A DNA stretch of 64,000 bases from Fidelibacterota bacterium (GCA_016845785.1 JAERSH010000065.1:32704-96703), one strand, 5' to 3'; positions 38,240 to 46,874 are shown, counted from the stretch's first letter. A program made the numbers and translations. Notes: a model not told the origin generated them from the sequence alone.

Positions 38240-38944
38240 ATGCGAAAAATGATGAACATTGCCATCATCGCCACCATCGCCGTCAGTGCGATGTTTGCAG
38301 GTGAAGTTACGGGCACTGTAAAATTTATTGGCAAAGGACCCAAAGCAAAACCTATCCGTATGGATGCGGATCCGGTTTGTGCTGCATCCCATAAAGCAGC
38401 TGCAAAAGCAGAATCTTTTATTGTGGACAAAGACGGTAATCTGGCCAATGTAATCGTTTATTTAAAAGGGGTAAAATACAGTGGTAAAGCACCATCTACA
38501 CCAGCAGTGTTAGATCAAGCTGGCTGTATTTATTCACCACACGTTATTGGTATCCAAGCGGGTCAACCGGTAAAGATTCTCAATAACGATGCCACCATGC
38601 ACAACATTCATGCACTCCCTAAAGTGAATCGTGAGTTCAACAAGGGTATGCCAAAATCATTAAAAGAGATCTCAACTATTTTTGATAAACCTGAAGATGT
38701 CTTTGTGATTAAATGTGATGTGCATCCATGGATGAAAAACTACACACAAGTGTTTGACCATCCTTACTTTGCGGTTACGGGCACGGATGGAAAATTCAGC
38801 ATCCCGAATGTACCGGACGGCACTTACGAAATTGTGGCATGGCAAGAAAAATTCAAAAAGAAAGTCCTCACTCAAAGCGTTACTGTTAAAGGCGGCGCTG
38901 CTGCTGTGAACTTTGAATTCAAACGGCCGAAGAAAAAGAAATAA
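38240..38944 (+). CDS. Secreted cupredoxin-like protein with carboxypeptidase-regulatory-like domain
   Basis: A 234-residue secreted protein (signal peptide ending near MFAGEVTG). The start ATG at 38240 has AGGAGA five bases before it. Type-1 copper ligands can be read: histidine in DATMHNIHALP, cysteine, histidine and methionine in KCDVHPWMKNY. The C-terminal part (FSIPNVPDGTYEIVAWQEKF) resembles a carboxypeptidase-regulatory-like beta domain. The plastocyanin-like centre suggests periplasmic electron transfer or copper binding. It is the only plus-strand gene left of 57 kb, divergent from the regulator operon and followed by a terminator. Confidence 0.82.
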   Translation: MRKMMNIAIIATIAVSAMFAGEVTGTVKFIGKGPKAKPIRMDADPVCAASHKAAAKAESFIVDKDGNLANVIVYLKGVKYSGKAPSTPAVLDQAGCIYSPHVIGIQAGQPVKILNNDATMHNIHALPKVNREFNKGMPKSLKEISTIFDKPEDVFVIKCDVHPWMKNYTQVFDHPYFAVTGTDGKFSIPNVPDGTYEIVAWQEKFKKKVLTQSVTVKGGAAAVNFEFKRPKKKK

Positions 38945-38971
38945 TTTAGATTGAATCTAAATGCTTTTTAG

Positions 38972-39008
38972 AAAGCCTCGTTTCATTAATTGGAACGGGG
39001 CTTTTTTT
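38972..39008 (+). terminator. Rho-independent terminator after cupredoxin gene
   Basis: A 13-base-pair stem with two G-U pairs (AAAGCCTCGTTTC with GGAACGGGGCTTT) and a seven-base loop, followed by a T-run at 39002-39008. It ends the plus-strand cupredoxin gene 28 bases after its stop codon. It also overlaps the last codon of the alcohol dehydrogenase gene on the other strand, so it may serve both convergent genes. Confidence 0.85.
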
Positions 39009-40110
39009 ATAATTGAATGACCCGCCGGCCAGGTTTCCCTCCGATTAAATCTTCATAGGCCAAGTTTACTTCATCTAACGTATAAAATCTGGAAATCATA
39101 TTTTGAATAGGGAGTTTTCCCAATTGATATAATTGAATCAATTTCAAAAAATCTTTACCTGTTTCTGAAGAGCCATAATAAGATCCCTTTACTGTTTTTT
39201 CATGCCGTGTTAGTAGCTCGCCGGAAAAATTAGTCTTTGTCCCCATGGGGCTAATCCCGGATAAAACAAGGGTCCCGCCCGGTCTCACCGCTTCTATAGC
39301 CAATTCTTGGATAGACGGGTTCCCGATGGCTTCAAAGACATAATCCGCGCCACGCCCATCGGTTTTTGATTTTATTTCATCAGAAATTTTATCATGATAA
39401 ATAATAAAATCTGTGGCGCCGCATTGGGTAGCCACATCTGCTTTATCAGAATGGATATCCACTGCGATTATATTATTTGCCCCAGCGTATGCCGCTCCCA
39501 TTATGGTACTGAGCCCCACACCACCGGCGCCAAAAACAACAACACTATCATCTATTGACACTTGGACAGTATTAATGGCTGCCCCAACCCCAGTGGTAAC
39601 TGCACAACCGACCAATGCACCGATTTCACTGGGGACATCATTGGGAATCACCACACATGAAGAAGCCGGCACAACTGCATATTCTGATAAACATGACAAA
39701 GCACAATAATGATACACTGTGTCCCCAACTGTAGACAAACGGGAAGTCCCATCCATGAGGAACCCATCCCAGATATGTTTGGTATAGGCTTCGCACAAAC
39801 TGGGGCGCTTACGATTACAATAAAAACATTCTCCGCAGTTTGGGGCCCAATTCAATACGACTTTTTGGCCCACTTTTAGGCCTTGTGTTTCAGGGCCCAA
39901 CTCCATGATTTCGCCACACCCTTCATGACCAGGGACACATGGCAATGAATGGTGCGTATCTCCCGTTACCAAATGCCAATCACTATGACATACCCCAACA
40001 GCATGGACTTTAATTAATACTTCATTTTCTTTCGGTGATGCCAAGTCTACCTTTTCGATCTGAAAAGGCGTATTTGTGCCGTGAATTAATGCTGCTTTTG
40101 TCTGAATCAT
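39007..40110 (-). CDS. Zinc-dependent alcohol dehydrogenase
   Basis: A 367-residue medium-chain zinc alcohol dehydrogenase. Catalytic zinc ligands are in GVCHSDWH and GHEGCGE, with the later cysteine in GCAVTTGVGAA. Structural zinc cysteines are in CGECFYCNRKRPSLC. The NAD-binding motif is VVVFGAGGVGLSTIMGAA. The sequence is closest in style to class III or NDMA-type enzymes, but the substrate is unknown. It stands alone between two terminators. The gene is convergent with the cupredoxin gene. Confidence 0.9.
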   Translation of the reverse strand: MIQTKAALIHGTNTPFQIEKVDLASPKENEVLIKVHAVGVCHSDWHLVTGDTHHSLPCVPGHEGCGEIMELGPETQGLKVGQKVVLNWAPNCGECFYCNRKRPSLCEAYTKHIWDGFLMDGTSRLSTVGDTVYHYCALSCLSEYAVVPASSCVVIPNDVPSEIGALVGCAVTTGVGAAINTVQVSIDDSVVVFGAGGVGLSTIMGAAYAGANNIIAVDIHSDKADVATQCGATDFIIYHDKISDEIKSKTDGRGADYVFEAIGNPSIQELAIEAVRPGGTLVLSGISPMGTKTNFSGELLTRHEKTVKGSYYGSSETGKDFLKLIQLYQLGKLPIQNMISRFYTLDEVNLAYEDLIGGKPGRRVIQL

Positions 40111-40126
40111 GAATGAGAATATAAAT

Positions 40127-40164
40127 AAAAAGCCCTGCTCCGGACATCCGAAACAGGGCTTTTT
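40127..40164 (-). terminator. Rho-independent terminator after the octaheme/b6f-like operon
   Basis: An 11-base-pair stem, AAAAAGCCCTG with CAGGGCTTTTT, and a 16-base loop that holds a smaller CGGA/TCCG stem. In the minus-strand transcript it lies 28 bases after the stop of the 1014-residue cytochrome and ends in a T-run. Because it is symmetrical it could work in both directions. Confidence 0.85.
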
Positions 40165-40191
40165 AAGTTAATATGTAATTGAGAACTAACT

Positions 40192-43100
40192 TTACCAGTC
40201 TTCGTCGCCCCAATCGTCGTCTTCTTCAATCACAAAGCCATAGCCTTCAGATTCAAGGTGTGCTTTTACGATTTTGGATACATCCGTGGGTCCAGACACG
40301 CCCCAGCTAAAGTCAAGGATTGCCTGTAACAGTTTTTTCGGGTCGCTATGGAGTTTGGCCACATCTTTACCCCAAACTTCTCTCACAGATTCTAATGGTT
40401 CTTCGGATGGAATGTATGGCGCAGGCATCTTTGTCCCCGGCATTACATTTTGAGGATCTTTAAACCACTCCATGAGCCACTCAGGGCGCAATCGTTCTTT
40501 GGTCAAGGCCAAGTTCGGCCCCCAAGTGACGGCAGCTTGTTTTGGCTTTTCATTGCCATAGAAGTGACAATTTTGACAGCCGCCCATTTCAGCAATTACA
40601 TCCCCTGCTTTATAAGAAGTGGATCGTTTATTCACTGTGTGTGGATTTTCATAAGGCAATGTTTGCCCATCTTTCAACTGGAAGTATTTAATAATGGCAT
40701 TCCAATCTTCATCCGACATCATACTAAATGTGGGCATCCGAGCAGCCAAATTGGGTCGAATCATGGTTGGATTTTTCAAAAATTTCAAAAGCCAATCAGG
40801 CTGAACCTTCCGGCCTTCTGTATCCAGCATGGGTGGTGCAAATGATAGTACAATACCCCGATCTTCAGAAGTCGCCTCATCAGCAATTTCACCAAGCCAG
40901 GAAGCAACCGTTGGTTGAATGGCACCCCCATCCCCATCAATGGCATGACAGCCTTGACAGTTATATTGTCGGATTAATTTTTCGCCCGCTTCAATGGCTA
41001 TATTCCGTTCATTTTGGGCAGGCAGTTTCGAAGGCGGAATTTCATCCTTCACCCAACCCATGATTACGGTGGTGATTGCATCCAATTCTTGGTCATTTAA
41101 TCCAAAGTGTGGCATTCGTAATTTTTCAAGAGGTGCCTTCACCTTAATCTTATAGGATTCATCTTCCTGCGGTATCATATCAAAAATGCGGGGATTATCC
41201 ACTTTTTGTCTGAACCAATCCCATTTGGTATGGGGCAGTTCATCATGGAAATAACCAAAATCTAATTTTGAAATCAGCTTACTGGCTTCCGTTGTTAATG
41301 GGGTACCGATTGGTTTCGCATCTTCAAAACCATCAATATCATGGCAACTAAAACAGCCATACTGTCGGATCAATTTGCCCCCTGCATAATTCAATTTATC
41401 ATCCAGCCCCATGCCTGAGATACGGGCGTCCACTTCTTCTTTCCGAAGATTAGAACCCAAAAATTCTTTAACAATTACATTTAATATGGATTCATCCACA
41501 CCGGGGACGGATTGATCTTCAAAATTTTCGTCTCGACTTGAAATCAAGTAAGCAGATATATCCGCAGCTTCACTTTTTGTCAAACGTAGGTCAGGCATTA
41601 TAGTTGCGGTGTGATATCCCTGAGGGTCGCGAATCCAGTTATATATCCACTGTTGGGTGGTTTTTGAACCAAGTTTCACCAAGTTGGGACCATGCTCTCG
41701 ACGCATAGAATTCACTGATTTAAATTCCATAGGATCTTCACCCTCAGATGCATGGCAGCCCAAACAGCCAAGTGAATTGACCAACATGCGTCCATTTTCA
41801 GAGTCGCCACCTTTAGGCAATCGATCCATTGTATAATCTTCACTTCGGTCAAATAAATATTCGACCATAGCATGAATTTCCTGCTCAGACCGTTCTACGG
41901 ATTCAGGATCATCATTATTGACCTGATTAAAAAAGTGCGGCATCCATGAATTCTCTCTAAATCCACGGGGCTCTAAAATCCATTTGAATGCAAAATCTTT
42001 AGACGTTTTTTGAGCAATTTTTCTCAGCCCGGGGCCGGGTTTGGGTGTATCTTCAAAACCATCGATCTGGTGACAACCAAAACATCCACCTTTTTCTACT
42101 ATAGACATCCCCATGGCAAGTGTGGGAGATTCCTGTACGGGGATTGAACCTGCATGACATTTCAAACAGGATGCTTCCACATATTTCATAGGCAGCATGG
42201 GTGTATCCCAATGGTGAAGCGGGTGCCATTTTAATTCTTCATCATTTTCCCATCTTTCCGCCATTTTTGCATGATCAGGACTATGGGCAGCGGATATAAA
42301 ATCTGTACCACGGCCACGGCCAGCATGACAGCCGGTACAGCCATATTCATTCATGGGGTGGGGAGAATTCGCGCCAAGATATAAATCTAAATTGGGGTGG
42401 GTTGTGTATGGCTGAGGCGCTTCCTCGAATCCTTTTTTGTCAATACCCAAGTGACAGGTCATACAACGATCCACTTTAGGAACGCCCATATAAATCATAT
42501 CATCCTGAATATCTTTTACGACAACCTGTTTTACATCGTAATATGGATCGATAAAATCAAGCACCGGTACATCCCGAATTATATTGGCCACTTTGTTGGA
42601 AAATGACATGGCCTCCGGATCAATCTTCGATAATTTTCTTTCCAGCAAATCTTTTTCTCTGGAAATGGAACTCAGGGCATCATTCGCTTGCTTTAATGTT
42701 AGCCGAATACCCTTTAATTCTTCATTCGCAGCTTCAACCTGACCTTCAATGACTTCAGCCTGAAGTTTGGTATCTGCTGTAAGTGCGACGAGTTTGTCTA
42801 GCGCTTTTTTGGATGATGCCAAATCACCATGGCCGTGCTGGGCCTGTTCAAAATTATATTTCGCCACGTCCATATCCGCTTTGGCAAATTGATAATTTTG
42901 ATTCTTCGCATATAAATCTGCATCAAGCGTGCCGATTTTTTCTTCCAGTGCAGTTATTTCTTCTTGGCGGGAATCAACCTCATTCTGGGCATTTTCAAAC
43001 GAAACCTTGAGTTCAGCATATTCTTCATTTTCATCCAAAGACGTACTGGCAGAGGCAATGTCCGATTTTGTTTTTTCAATCTCCAGATTCCTGAATTCAA

Positions 43101-43236
43101 TTTGGTATTTTTTCCACGGACGATTGAAATCATTGGCAAAGGTCAATAGCCAGACAAAGGTAAATAAAAGACTAGAAATGGCGAACCATTTGTTGAGCTT
43201 CAGAATATTGTAATAGCGTTCTTGTTGATTAATCAT
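40192..43236 (-). CDS. Coiled-coil octaheme cytochrome c of a b6f-like complex
   Basis: A 1014-residue protein with one N-terminal membrane helix (about 14-34), a long periplasmic coiled coil (about 45-205), then eight CxxCH sites at 258, 300, 357, 385, 491, 628, 760 and 887. The last five each look like a class-I cytochrome c domain with a later MP ligand motif (MPHFF, MPDLR, MPHFG, MPTFS, MPAPY). The first three are closely spaced, without an MP motif, probably bis-histidine. The C-terminus is acidic, ending EEDDDWGDEDW. It follows split cytochrome b and Rieske genes, so it probably replaces cytochrome c1 or f as electron outlet. I know no named family with this exact architecture. Confidence 0.8.
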   Translation of the reverse strand: MINQQERYYNILKLNKWFAISSLLFTFVWLLTFANDFNRPWKKYQIEFRNLEIEKTKSDIASASTSLDENEEYAELKVSFENAQNEVDSRQEEITALEEKIGTLDADLYAKNQNYQFAKADMDVAKYNFEQAQHGHGDLASSKKALDKLVALTADTKLQAEVIEGQVEAANEELKGIRLTLKQANDALSSISREKDLLERKLSKIDPEAMSFSNKVANIIRDVPVLDFIDPYYDVKQVVVKDIQDDMIYMGVPKVDRCMTCHLGIDKKGFEEAPQPYTTHPNLDLYLGANSPHPMNEYGCTGCHAGRGRGTDFISAAHSPDHAKMAERWENDEELKWHPLHHWDTPMLPMKYVEASCLKCHAGSIPVQESPTLAMGMSIVEKGGCFGCHQIDGFEDTPKPGPGLRKIAQKTSKDFAFKWILEPRGFRENSWMPHFFNQVNNDDPESVERSEQEIHAMVEYLFDRSEDYTMDRLPKGGDSENGRMLVNSLGCLGCHASEGEDPMEFKSVNSMRREHGPNLVKLGSKTTQQWIYNWIRDPQGYHTATIMPDLRLTKSEAADISAYLISSRDENFEDQSVPGVDESILNVIVKEFLGSNLRKEEVDARISGMGLDDKLNYAGGKLIRQYGCFSCHDIDGFEDAKPIGTPLTTEASKLISKLDFGYFHDELPHTKWDWFRQKVDNPRIFDMIPQEDESYKIKVKAPLEKLRMPHFGLNDQELDAITTVIMGWVKDEIPPSKLPAQNERNIAIEAGEKLIRQYNCQGCHAIDGDGGAIQPTVASWLGEIADEATSEDRGIVLSFAPPMLDTEGRKVQPDWLLKFLKNPTMIRPNLAARMPTFSMMSDEDWNAIIKYFQLKDGQTLPYENPHTVNKRSTSYKAGDVIAEMGGCQNCHFYGNEKPKQAAVTWGPNLALTKERLRPEWLMEWFKDPQNVMPGTKMPAPYIPSEEPLESVREVWGKDVAKLHSDPKKLLQAILDFSWGVSGPTDVSKIVKAHLESEGYGFVIEEDDDWGDEDW

Positions 43237-43255
43237 AATTCGTTCTGATTCTCAG

Positions 43256-44374
43256 CTAAAAGTTGAAAAAGTATTCAGGAATTGAAATGATGTACTTCAA
43301 GTTAAACATCCATCTAAGATACATCTTAATCGGCAATGTAAGTGCAGAAATGATGAGGACAATAAATATGGAATACCTTGCCACGCCCAATTTTGCATAC
43401 ATATCTTTGAGCCAAGTTTTGGCTAATAATGGCGGCAATACCATAAAATATCCTAGGGTAATGATAATACCCCATATTTCCCGAAGGAGGATATTTCCAG
43501 GGAGCCCCGTCCCCATCCATTTTACATAGATGAATTCTGAAAGATTTACATTGGTCAATGCTTCTACTTTGTGACTGTCCCAATATTCAAACGGCCCAAA
43601 AAAGTTCCAGTTTGGTCCGCGTAAAAACGTACCAATCACAATCAGCAATACCCATAATACCAGCCAGCCAAACATGAAAATTGCTATCGATAATTTTCGA
43701 TTTTTATAACTGTAATACCCAGCCCCTTCCGGATTATTATCCAGATAAGGAATAGCCATGAGACCCAAAATGATTAAACTGGGCAAAACCACACCGGCCA
43801 TCCATGGGTCGAAATATACAAGCATTTCTTGAAGACCTAAGAAGTACCATGGCGCTTTCGCCGGGTTTGGCGATTCAGATGGGTTTGCCGGTTCTTCTAG
43901 TGGCGCTGCCAATCCGATAGACCAGAGTAAGAAAAATGCAGAACAGAGGACTAAAGAAATCAACTCCACATAGACTAAATCCGGCCAGACAAGTACTTTA
44001 TCATTGGGGGCATCATAATGCTCATCCACCGGTTTGCCCGCTTCTTGCAATTCATCATTCTTATAGGCTTGACTCATGGACAACCATGTAAAGAAAAACA
44101 CCAAAAATATTAGTCCAGAAATCGGCACATTATCCGGTTTGAGAACGATGGATCTAAAATCCGGGTCACCTAATCCAAAAACGAAAAAGGCAATTAGCAA
44201 CCCGGTAATAATGATTAATGATTTTTTACCCCAAAGTGCGTCAAATTTCAATCGGCGATGCCACTTGTCAAACCAATCACTTGGGGGAAAAATAAAGAAA
44301 AAGATGACGAAAGTGAATGTCACCAATATCGTTGGCTTCGCGAGAACGTCTATTAAATGTTTAAATCCTTCCAT
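43256..44374 (-). CDS. Cytochrome b C-terminal (subunit IV-like) protein, extended
   Basis: A 372-residue membrane protein with about nine helices. The centre carries the subunit-IV pattern: GLAAPLEEPANPSESPNPAKAPWYF, then LGLQEMLVYFDPW. The proline- and glutamate-rich quinol-site region is thus present, in the place of PEWY. It is much longer than cyanobacterial subunit IV (160 residues), with extra helices before and after. It begins 3 bases after the haem b-bearing half and ends 19 bases before the octaheme gene, in one operon. Confidence 0.86.
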   Translation of the reverse strand: MEGFKHLIDVLAKPTILVTFTFVIFFFIFPPSDWFDKWHRRLKFDALWGKKSLIIITGLLIAFFVFGLGDPDFRSIVLKPDNVPISGLIFLVFFFTWLSMSQAYKNDELQEAGKPVDEHYDAPNDKVLVWPDLVYVELISLVLCSAFFLLWSIGLAAPLEEPANPSESPNPAKAPWYFLGLQEMLVYFDPWMAGVVLPSLIILGLMAIPYLDNNPEGAGYYSYKNRKLSIAIFMFGWLVLWVLLIVIGTFLRGPNWNFFGPFEYWDSHKVEALTNVNLSEFIYVKWMGTGLPGNILLREIWGIIITLGYFMVLPPLLAKTWLKDMYAKLGVARYSIFIVLIISALTLPIKMYLRWMFNLKYIISIPEYFFNF

Positions 44375-44377
44375 AGC

Positions 44378-45166
44378 CTACACCGGTGTGGAAATACCGC
44401 CATCTTTACGAATCCGCCAGAAGTGCACGGCCATAAAGATCATGATGACAAATGGAAGGCCAATGCAATGAAGCACGTAGAACCGAAGCAATGTGGCTTC
44501 ACCCAAGAATCGACCACCAATTAATGCAAAACGAACATCACTGGCAACGGTTACAAAATTGATATCACCAATAGCCAACAATGCTGCACCGGGGCCTTCA
44601 TGTCCTAAGAATGGTGTTGCACGCGCCATATTTGATCCAACAGCGATGGCCCATATTGCCAACTGATCCCAAGGGAGTAAGTAGCCCGTAAAGCTGAGGA
44701 GCAGTGTTAAGAGCAATAGTACCACACCGATGGCCCAGTTGAATTCTCTTGGTGGTTTATAGGAACCGGTCATAAAGACGCGGAACATATGGAGCCAAAC
44801 GGTAATGACCATGGCATGAGCACCCCAACGATGAATCTCTCGCATAATGCCAAAAGGCACCTGCTCGGCTAAATCAATAATATCGGTATAAGCATATTCA
44901 ATCGTCGGACGATAATAGAACATGAGCAAAATACCGGAAATGGTCAAAATCAAAAATATAAAAAAGGATAATCCACCCATACACCAAGTGAATTTTAATT
45001 TAACTGCATGCTTCGGCAGACGTACCGGATGAAGATGCAAAAACACTGAATTCAATACCACCATCATTCGTTGGCGTCTTGATTTTGGCACACCGCCACC
45101 ACGGAAAATGGAAGTCCAAATCTGGCCTTCTGCTAACCGTTGAAGTAAATTTTTCTTTTCAGCCAT
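44378..45166 (-). CDS. Cytochrome b N-terminal (b6-like) protein
   Basis: A 262-residue cytochrome b6-like protein with four membrane helices. Haem ligands are in IHRWGAHAMVITVWLHMFRV and FYVLHCIGLPFVIMIFMAVH. The glycine-rich helix one (FTWCMGGLSFFIFLILTISG) and LTGYLLPWDQLAIWAIAVG are canonical. It carries both b haems and the quinone pocket. It is split from the C-terminal half (43256-44374), as in b6f-type complexes. It follows the Rieske gene by nine bases. Confidence 0.92.
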   Translation of the reverse strand: MAEKKNLLQRLAEGQIWTSIFRGGGVPKSRRQRMMVVLNSVFLHLHPVRLPKHAVKLKFTWCMGGLSFFIFLILTISGILLMFYYRPTIEYAYTDIIDLAEQVPFGIMREIHRWGAHAMVITVWLHMFRVFMTGSYKPPREFNWAIGVVLLLLTLLLSFTGYLLPWDQLAIWAIAVGSNMARATPFLGHEGPGAALLAIGDINFVTVASDVRFALIGGRFLGEATLLRFYVLHCIGLPFVIMIFMAVHFWRIRKDGGISTPV

Positions 45167-45175
45167 AAAACTCTC

Positions 45176-45748
45176 TTACACTTTCAAGAAGGCTTCTGGG
45201 TCACCCCATTGGCCTTTTTCTTGTTGATATTTTTTGGTTTTATCTACAATGATTTGCCCATCATCTGCCAATACGATTCGATACCGTTCTAATGGACGAG
45301 GTGCAGGGCCCTCGAAGTTGATGCCTGTTTTTCGGAATCCAGATCCATGGCAAGGACATTTAAATTTTTGTTCGGCGGCAAGCCAGTTTGGGGTACATCC
45401 TAAATGGGTACATACAGTTGAAAGGGCATAAATCCCTTCATCATCACGGACGATCCATACACCAAATTTGCCTTTCCAGCGCAAATCTACTTCACCGGCT
45501 TGGTATTCATCAGGGGAACCTGCACGGAAGGTTTGTATCGGTTCAAATAAAACATTGGGGAAAAAGAATCGGAGCATCATGGTAAAGAAACCACCGGTGG
45601 CTGTGACGAATGCTAGCCATCCAATAGATATCCATGAAAAGAATGAGCGGCGGGTGACACCGGAGCCATCATCCGCTTTGCCCAGTGCTGCTGGGGGCGG
45701 ACTACTAGGCGCAATGGTGGCCGTCTTTTTTTCGGTTGCCTCAGGCAT
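45176..45748 (-). CDS. Rieske [2Fe-2S] protein of the b6f-like complex
   Basis: A 190-residue Rieske protein with a twin-arginine signal anchor (VTRRSFFSWISIGW at about 30-43, then a membrane helix to about 65). Cluster ligands are CTHLGCTPNW and CPCHGSGFR. A proline-rich cytoplasmic N-terminus (APSSPPPAA) precedes the signal. It transfers electrons from quinol, bound at cytochrome b, to the octaheme cytochrome in the same operon. Its sequence differs from the second Rieske protein at 33711-34169. Confidence 0.93.
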   Translation of the reverse strand: MPEATEKKTATIAPSSPPPAALGKADDGSGVTRRSFFSWISIGWLAFVTATGGFFTMMLRFFFPNVLFEPIQTFRAGSPDEYQAGEVDLRWKGKFGVWIVRDDEGIYALSTVCTHLGCTPNWLAAEQKFKCPCHGSGFRKTGINFEGPAPRPLERYRIVLADDGQIIVDKTKKYQQEKGQWGDPEAFLKV

Positions 45749-45762
45749 AAATAAATTACCTT

Positions 45763-46692
45763 TTATTCGAATTGTGTTAATGCAACACGGGCTGCTTCAC
45801 GAATCTTTAAATTCGGATCGCTGTCCCGAAGCGTTTTTAATGATTCTCTTAACGCTAAATCTTGAACGAAATGGGCAACTTGGATGACCACCATCATGGC
45901 CTGTACCTGCTCCGTTTCATCAATATTAGGGAACGAATCTAAATAATTTCTATCCAACAGGTCTAATAAAATTCTCAATCCTGTGCGATCTTTTTGTTTG
46001 GCCAATGCAATAGCAGCATCCCATCGGACATTCACTTCCGGATCGGCCAGCATTTCCTTTAACAATGGGATGGTATTTTCACCACCAATTTTTCCTAAAC
46101 TGATGACCCCTTGAAGACGGACTTGAGGCTCACCATTATTTAATAATTCTGCCAACGGCTCAACAGCTCGAACATCCTGCATATTCCCAAGGGCAAAGGC
46201 GGCCGCCATCATGACCTCCGGCTCATATTGATTGAGTGCTTCAATCAGTGTGGGTACATATTGCTTATCCTTGGTGGCGCCCATAGCAACAGCCAGATAT
46301 TGACGGACACGAAGATCTTTATCGTTGGTGGCGTATTCAAAAGCTGAAATAAGTTCCCTGCTAAATCGTTCATCGGTAGGGATCATATCCGGATTGGATA
46401 ATATTTTAGATAATTCAAAAGCCCCTTGCCATCTTTTGGTGGTGCCGCCAATTTTTACATCTTCTAAATAATCATGGGCAGAATTGGGTTCAGCAGTCAT
46501 AATGCGAACCACTAAAAATATAAGGACAGCAAAAATGGCTATAATAAAAGGGACCACAAAGAAACTATGCACGACCACGCGGAGGGCAGATTTCTTTTCA
46601 GGTTGCTGTTCGGCTATGGGTTGATTATCCACTATATTTTCGAGGTTTTGTGCCGCGGAAAGGATTCCCTGCCCGACTGCTGACGCAGTCAT
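45763..46692 (-). CDS. Membrane-anchored HEAT-repeat protein of the b6f-like operon
   Basis: A 309-residue protein with one membrane helix (about 45-64, FFVVPFIIAIFAVLIFLVVR) and a C-terminal domain of HEAT-type helical repeats. Clear repeats are VRQYLAVAMGATKDKQYVPT, MMAAAFALGNMQDVRAVEPL, VRLQGVISLGKIGGENTIPL and VRWDAAIALAKQKDRTGL. It probably acts as a scaffold or assembly factor of the complex encoded downstream. The chosen ATG lies inside a partial copy of the neighbouring tRNA (46650-46711), so its first 20 or so residues come from tRNA-derived DNA. The ribosome-binding site is weak. Confidence 0.75.
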   Translation of the reverse strand: MTASAVGQGILSAAQNLENIVDNQPIAEQQPEKKSALRVVVHSFFVVPFIIAIFAVLIFLVVRIMTAEPNSAHDYLEDVKIGGTTKRWQGAFELSKILSNPDMIPTDERFSRELISAFEYATNDKDLRVRQYLAVAMGATKDKQYVPTLIEALNQYEPEVMMAAAFALGNMQDVRAVEPLAELLNNGEPQVRLQGVISLGKIGGENTIPLLKEMLADPEVNVRWDAAIALAKQKDRTGLRILLDLLDRNYLDSFPNIDETEQVQAMMVVIQVAHFVQDLALRESLKTLRDSDPNLKIREAARVALTQFE

Positions 46693-46711
46693 TCAGGCGG
46701 GGAACCTTCAC
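46650..46711 (-). repeat. Interrupted copy of the tRNA-Leu 3' end
   Basis: The last 15 bases of the tRNA region (GTGCCGCGGAAAGGA on the plus strand, 46729-46743) recur at 46650-46664. The next tRNA part, GAACCTTCAC (46747-46756), recurs at 46702-46711. In the copy a 37-base stretch with a perfect GACTGC-GTCA-GCAGTC hairpin sits where the three-base CTC of the T-loop should be. The copy overlaps the start of the HEAT-repeat gene. It could be an old attachment-site duplication or a tandem tRNA duplication. Confidence 0.65.
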
Positions 46712-46729
46712 CATTAATTCTTTATGACG

Positions 46730-46811
46730 TGCCGCGGAAAGGACTCGAACCTTCACATCTTGCGATACTGGTTCCTAAGACCAGCGTGTCTACCAATTCC
46801 ACCACCGCGGC
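46730..46811 (-). tRNA. tRNA-Leu (anticodon TAG)
   Basis: Read on the minus strand, the gene begins GCCGCGGTGGTGG and ends CCGCGGCA. The acceptor stem GCCGCGG pairs fully with CCGCGGC. The anticodon stem CTGGT/ACCAG encloses the loop CTTAGGA, giving anticodon TAG. The D-arm GGAATTGGTAGACACG and a long variable arm (TATCGCAAGATG) fit a leucine tRNA, and the T-arm is GAAGGTTCGAGTCCTTT. CCA is not encoded. It lies 37 bases upstream of the HEAT-repeat gene in the same direction. Confidence 0.95.
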
Positions 46812-46874
46812 AATAAATCTTTTTCCCTATTGAAAAAGCCCGGAAAATTACAATTTCTAGACTGTTCTTGAAAT

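Noticed and set aside
46650..46811. A second functional tRNA gene
   Set aside because: The copy has only the T-arm and acceptor parts and no D- or anticodon arm, so it cannot make a tRNA.
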